In this document: positions 6,110 through 8,761 of the stretch, piece by piece
Layout of the letters: each line of letters begins with the position of its first letter
Position numbering within the stretch: the first letter of the stretch is position 1
Assembly: GCA_937877545.1 (NCBI GenBank)
Contig: CALFJE010000041.1
Span: 1-8,761, forward strand
Length of the DNA: 8,761 nt
From: an uncultured Selenomonadales bacterium
GTDB lineage: Bacteria > Bacillota > Negativicutes > Selenomonadales > Selenomonadaceae
Direction: 5' to 3'
Translations under genes and position numbers: made by a program
The notes under the pieces: model-generated
Told to the model about the DNA's origin: nothing
The model's input: the letters and a program-made list of their open reading frames with translations, nothing else
Databases searched by the model: none

Positions 6110-6766
6110 GTGATTGAACTGGAAATTAAACTAATGAAAAATATTTTGGGCGCAAACGACGACCTCGCCGCGCTTAATCGTAAAATGTTCGCCGATAGCG
6201 GCGTCGTCGTTATGAATCTTATGGGCAGTCCGGGTTCGGGCAAGACCACGCTCCTCGAACAGACTTTGACGCGCCTCGCCGATAAAATCCGTATCGCCGT
6301 CATTGAGGGCGACCTGTTCACCGCCAAGGACGCAGAGCGTATCGAACGGGCGGGCGTCGACGTGATTCAAATCAACACGGCGGGCGGCTGTCACCTCGAT
6401 GCGGCGATGATTCAAAAGGCGTGTGCCTCCCTCGACCTTGCCGCGATTGATTTGCTTATCGTTGAGAACGTTGGCAACCTCGTCTGCCCCGCCGAATTCG
6501 ACCTCGGCGAAACTTTTAAGGCGGTCGTCCTGTCCATAACCGAGGGCGACGATAAGCCGCTCAAGTATCCGCTCATCTTCAAGGAATCGGCGGTCACGTT
6601 GCTGAACAAAATCGACCTGTTGCCGTTCACCAACTTTGACGTAAAATCTGCGCGGAACGACTTAACGACGCTCCACCCGTCGATAAAAATTTTTGAAACG
6701 TCCTGCACGCTCGGCACGGGGCTTGACGCTTGGTGCGCATGGTTATTGGAAAGGGCGGCGGTTTAA
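6110..6766 (+). CDS. hypB: HypB, GTPase for hydrogenase nickel incorporation
   Basis: SIMIBI-class GTPase that dimerises on GTP binding and supplies nickel to HypA during [NiFe] hydrogenase maturation. Visible motifs, numbered from the GTG at 6110: Walker A 'GSPGSGKTT' (39-47), 'EGDLFTAKDAERI', the nickel-binding 'GGCHLDAAM', 'ENVGNLVCPAEFDLGE', and the guanine-specificity motif 'NKIDLLP'. The N-terminal CxxCGC and histidine-rich nickel-storage segments of some HypBs are absent, so this is a short form. The start is unsettled. GTG at 6110 directly abuts the hypA stop but has a poor ribosome site of its own. AGGTGAT (6108-6114) is an excellent match placed 4 bases before CTG at 6119, which would give 'MEIKLMKNIL', the usual HypB beginning. 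ATG at 6134 is a third choice. Confidence 0.94.
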   Translation: MIELEIKLMKNILGANDDLAALNRKMFADSGVVVMNLMGSPGSGKTTLLEQTLTRLADKIRIAVIEGDLFTAKDAERIERAGVDVIQINTAGGCHLDAAMIQKACASLDLAAIDLLIVENVGNLVCPAEFDLGETFKAVVLSITEGDDKPLKYPLIFKESAVTLLNKIDLLPFTNFDVKSARNDLTTLHPSIKIFETSCTLGTGLDAWCAWLLERAAV

Positions 6767-7257
6767 TGGAAAGTCTGTTCACGGCGGAAAATACGATTCT
6801 CGGCATCGGCAACATTATCCTCAGCGACGAAGGCTTTGGCGTGCGCGTCGTTGAGTATCTGGAGAAAAATTTTAACTTCCCCGATAACGTCGCACTGATT
6901 GACGGCGGGACGCTCGGCGTTGAACTGTTGCACTTCGTGGCGGGGACGCGGCGGCTTCTGATAATCGATTCGATAGACGGCGGCGTAGCGGCGGGCACGA
7001 CGTTTCACCTGCGCGGCGACGAGATAAAGGCTCACTTTGCGCAAAAAATATCGGCGCACGAGGTCGGAATTCAAGACGTGTTGACGATGTTGGAGCTGTC
7101 GGGCAAAAAAATTCCGCACGTGGAGCTGATTGGGGCGCAACCGTTCAGCTTGGAGGCGGGCGTCGAGCTTACTCCGCGCATGTCGGAGCTGGTGCCGCCC
7201 TTTGCCGATAAAGCCGCAGCGATTTTGCGGAGCTGGGGATTGGAGGTCACACGATGA
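6766..7257 (+). CDS. [NiFe]-hydrogenase maturation endopeptidase (HybD/HyaD family)
   Basis: Nickel-dependent protease that removes the C-terminal peptide of the hydrogenase large subunit once the metal centre is complete. The 163 residues align along their length with E. coli HybD from memory: 'ILGIGNIILSDEGFGVRVVE' (11-30), 'LIDGGTLGVELL' (44-55), 'KISAHEVGIQDVL' (94-106) and 'SLEAGVELTPRM'. The three nickel ligands of HybD (Glu16, Asp62, His93) correspond to Glu22, Asp68 and His98, all present. ATG at 6766 overlaps the hypB stop by one base (TAATG), with GGAAAGGG (6748-6755) upstream. Resemblance to HybD suggests a group 1 uptake hydrogenase as substrate, but no structural subunits lie in the window. 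The 3' end overlaps hisA by 4 bases. Confidence 0.92.
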   Translation: MESLFTAENTILGIGNIILSDEGFGVRVVEYLEKNFNFPDNVALIDGGTLGVELLHFVAGTRRLLIIDSIDGGVAAGTTFHLRGDEIKAHFAQKISAHEVGIQDVLTMLELSGKKIPHVELIGAQPFSLEAGVELTPRMSELVPPFADKAAAILRSWGLEVTR

Positions 7258-7979
7258 TAATTTTTCCTGCGATAGACTTGCGCGGCGGCAAATGCGTGCG
7301 CTTGATTCAGGGCGACTTCGATAAAGAAACCGTCTACTCCGACGACCCGAAGGCTACCGCGCTTAAGTGGCAAGCGGCGGGCGCGAAGTTCCTGCACGTC
7401 GTGGATTTGGACGGTGCCCGCGCAGGGGAGCCGAAAAATCTTGACGCAATTAAAAATATCCTCGACGCCGTTGAGATACCGATTGAGGTCGGCGGCGGCA
7501 TTCGTACGCTTGAGGACGCGGAACGGCTTTTGAGCTTGGGCGTTCGCCGCGTTATTCTGGGCAGTGTCGCCGTAGAAAATCCCGCGCTTGTGGCGGCGGC
7601 GGTTCAACGTTTCGGCGATAAAATTGTCGTGGGCATTGACGCCAAAAACGGCTTTGTGGCGGTTCACGGCTGGGAAAAGTCGAGCAGCGTCACGGCGGGC
7701 GAGCTTGCAAAAAAAATCGCGGCGGCGGGCGTCAAGACGATTATTTACACCGACATATCCAAGGACGGCATGTTGAGCGGCGTCAACGCGGCGGCGTTCG
7801 TCGAGCTTGCCGAGGCGTCGGGCGCACAGATTATCGCGTCGGGCGGCGTGCGGTCGATTGAGGATATTCGCGCTTTGAAGTCGGCGGACGTGGCGGGCGT
7901 TATCGTCGGCAAGGCGATTTACACCGGCTCATTGGATTTAAAATCAGCAATCGAACTTGCGGAGGCTGAATCATGTTGA
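7254..7979 (+). CDS. hisA: HisA, ProFAR isomerase of histidine biosynthesis
   Basis: Converts N'-formimino-AICAR ribonucleotide (ProFAR) to PRFAR in histidine biosynthesis by an Amadori rearrangement; cytoplasmic (beta-alpha)8 barrel. The 241 residues are normal for HisA. Key features: 'FPAIDLRGGKCVRLIQGD' with catalytic Asp8, the first phosphate-binding half 'EVGGGIRTLEDAERLLSLG', 'GIDAKNG' with the acid/base Asp129, 'YTDISKDGMLSG' with Thr166, and the second phosphate loop 'ASGGVRSIEDI'. It is HisA rather than HisF because it begins 'MIIFPAIDL' and has the HisA 'TDISKDGM' segment. ATG at 7254 overlaps the protease stop as ATGA, with GGAGGT (7242-7247) 6 bases upstream. Being coupled to a hydrogenase protease gene instead of hisH or hisB is unusual. 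Confidence 0.96.
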   Translation: MIIFPAIDLRGGKCVRLIQGDFDKETVYSDDPKATALKWQAAGAKFLHVVDLDGARAGEPKNLDAIKNILDAVEIPIEVGGGIRTLEDAERLLSLGVRRVILGSVAVENPALVAAAVQRFGDKIVVGIDAKNGFVAVHGWEKSSSVTAGELAKKIAAAGVKTIIYTDISKDGMLSGVNAAAFVELAEASGAQIIASGGVRSIEDIRALKSADVAGVIVGKAIYTGSLDLKSAIELAEAESC

Positions 7980-8728
7980 CGAAAAGAATTATTCCCTGCT
8001 TGGACGTTAAGGCGGGGCGCGTGGTCAAGGGCACGAATTTTGTCGGCTTACGCGACGCGGGCGATCCTGTCGAGCTTGCCAAACGCTACGACGCGGAGCG
8101 GGCGGACGAGCTTGTATTTTTGGACATCACGGCTTCGCACGAGGGGCGCGGCACCATGGTTGAGGTCGCCAAAAGTTGCGCGGCGCAGGTTTTCATACCG
8201 TTTACGGTGGGCGGCGGCATTCGCACGGTTGAGGATATGCGCGTCATGCTGGCGGCGGGAGCCGATAAAATCAGCGTCAACAGCGCGGCGGTTAAAAATC
8301 CGCAACTCATAGCCGAGGGCGCGAAACGTTTCGGCAGTCAATGCGTGGTGCTGGCGGTCGACGCCAAACGTAAGGACGACGGCTGGGAGATTTACGTCAA
8401 CGGCGGGCGCAAACCTACGGGGCTTGACTGTCTGGAGTGGGTAAGGCGCGGCGTGGCTTTGGGCGCGGGCGAGATTCTCCTAACCAGCATGGACGCCGAC
8501 GGCACCAAGGACGGCTACGACATCGAGCTGACCCGCGCAGTCAGCGAGGCGGTCAACGTCCCTGTGATAGCTTCGGGCGGCGCGGGCGAGCTTGCTCATT
8601 TTTACGACGTGCTTGTCGAGGGCAAGGCGGACGCGGTATTGGCGGCGTCGGTCTTCCACTACGGCAAATATACGATTCGTCAAGTCAAAGAATATGTGCA
8701 AAGTCGCGGCGTTGAGGTTCGATTTTAA
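7973..8728 (+). CDS. hisF: HisF, cyclase subunit of imidazole glycerol phosphate synthase
   Basis: Joins PRFAR and ammonia to give imidazole glycerol phosphate and AICAR; the ammonia is normally channelled from the HisH glutaminase. The 251 residues are full length. Features: 'KRIIPCLDVKAGRVVKGTNF' with catalytic Asp11, 'FLDITASHEGR', 'TVGGGIRTVEDM', 'AVDAKRKD' with Asp130, 'LLTSMDADGTKDGYDIEL' and 'IASGGAGELAHFYDVL', a near-complete set of HisF signatures. ATG at 7973 overlaps the hisA stop by 7 bases, with GGAGG (7961-7965) 7 bases upstream. No hisH is in the window. The last 33 bases after the stop show no clear gene. Confidence 0.97.
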   Translation: MLTKRIIPCLDVKAGRVVKGTNFVGLRDAGDPVELAKRYDAERADELVFLDITASHEGRGTMVEVAKSCAAQVFIPFTVGGGIRTVEDMRVMLAAGADKISVNSAAVKNPQLIAEGAKRFGSQCVVLAVDAKRKDDGWEIYVNGGRKPTGLDCLEWVRRGVALGAGEILLTSMDADGTKDGYDIELTRAVSEAVNVPVIASGGAGELAHFYDVLVEGKADAVLAASVFHYGKYTIRQVKEYVQSRGVEVRF

Positions 8729-8761
8729 AATTCGTTGCGGCGCGAACATAGGATGCAACGT

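Noticed and set aside
6730..6765. Upstream TTG start at 6730 for the maturation protease.
   Set aside because: It would overlap hypB by 37 bases and add residues absent from HybD. ATG 6766 overlaps the stop as TAATG and fits the family.
8734..8760. CGTTGC / GCAACG inverted repeat after hisF, and the ATG at 8753 as a new gene start.
   Set aside because: The hairpin has only 6 pairs with a 15-base loop and no T-run. The ATG is three codons from the window end with AGG too close, so neither can be judged.
1..8761. Search for CRISPR arrays, tRNA or rRNA genes, insertion sequences and attachment sites.
   Set aside because: No spaced direct repeats, cloverleaf-like segments, transposase motifs or terminal inverted repeats were seen by eye.

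Overview
The window is bacterial chromosomal DNA. The likely source is an anaerobic, fermentative, outer-membrane-bearing bacterium that uses a [NiFe] hydrogenase; a Negativicutes (Selenomonas-like) host would fit. The basis is strong AGGAGG-type ribosome binding sites, frequent TTG starts, a long U32/DUF3656 protein of the kind common in Firmicutes, a heptose-phosphate isomerase homologue, a glucitol-type PTS IIA and HypA/HypB/HybD-like maturation factors. This taxonomic guess is inference and weak.

Region 1 (1-2084, + strand) is a surface-glycan block. It holds the 3' end of a GT2-type glycosyltransferase cut by the window edge, then a two-domain protein with an N-terminal GT11 (alpha-1,2-fucosyltransferase-like) domain and a C-terminal GT2-like domain that is a paralogue of the first gene. 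The second gene carries an uninterrupted run of 11 G in mid-gene, and the window itself opens in a run of at least 8 G inside the first gene. Both fit contingency (phase-variable) loci. The block is visibly more AT-rich than the rest.

Region 2 (2063-4399, - strand) is a large U32 peptidase-family protein of the RlhA-like, DUF3656-containing type. Its 3' end overlaps the fucosyltransferase gene tail to tail by 22 bases. A divergent intergenic stretch (4400-4517) separates it from region 3.

Region 3 (4518-5087, + strand) is a lone glucitol/sorbitol-type PTS IIA protein with an unusual C-terminal extension, followed by a good intrinsic terminator.

Region 4 (5109-8728, + strand) is a tightly packed run of six genes: GmhA-like SIS isomerase, hypA, hypB, a HybD-like hydrogenase maturation protease, hisA and hisF. 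Spacings are 5, 0, -1, -4 and -7 bases, so they probably form one translationally coupled operon. It joins hydrogenase nickel insertion and processing to two central steps of histidine synthesis. HisA makes PRFAR and HisF closes the imidazole ring, with ammonia normally supplied by HisH, which is not in the window. HypA and HypB deliver nickel, and the protease then trims the matured large subunit. Neither the hydrogenase subunits nor HypC-F are in the window.

The most interesting signal is the pair of poly-G tracts in tandem glycosyltransferase genes. Next come the apparent non-ATG/GTG/TTG start of the SIS isomerase gene and the Rossmann-like tail on the PTS IIA protein.
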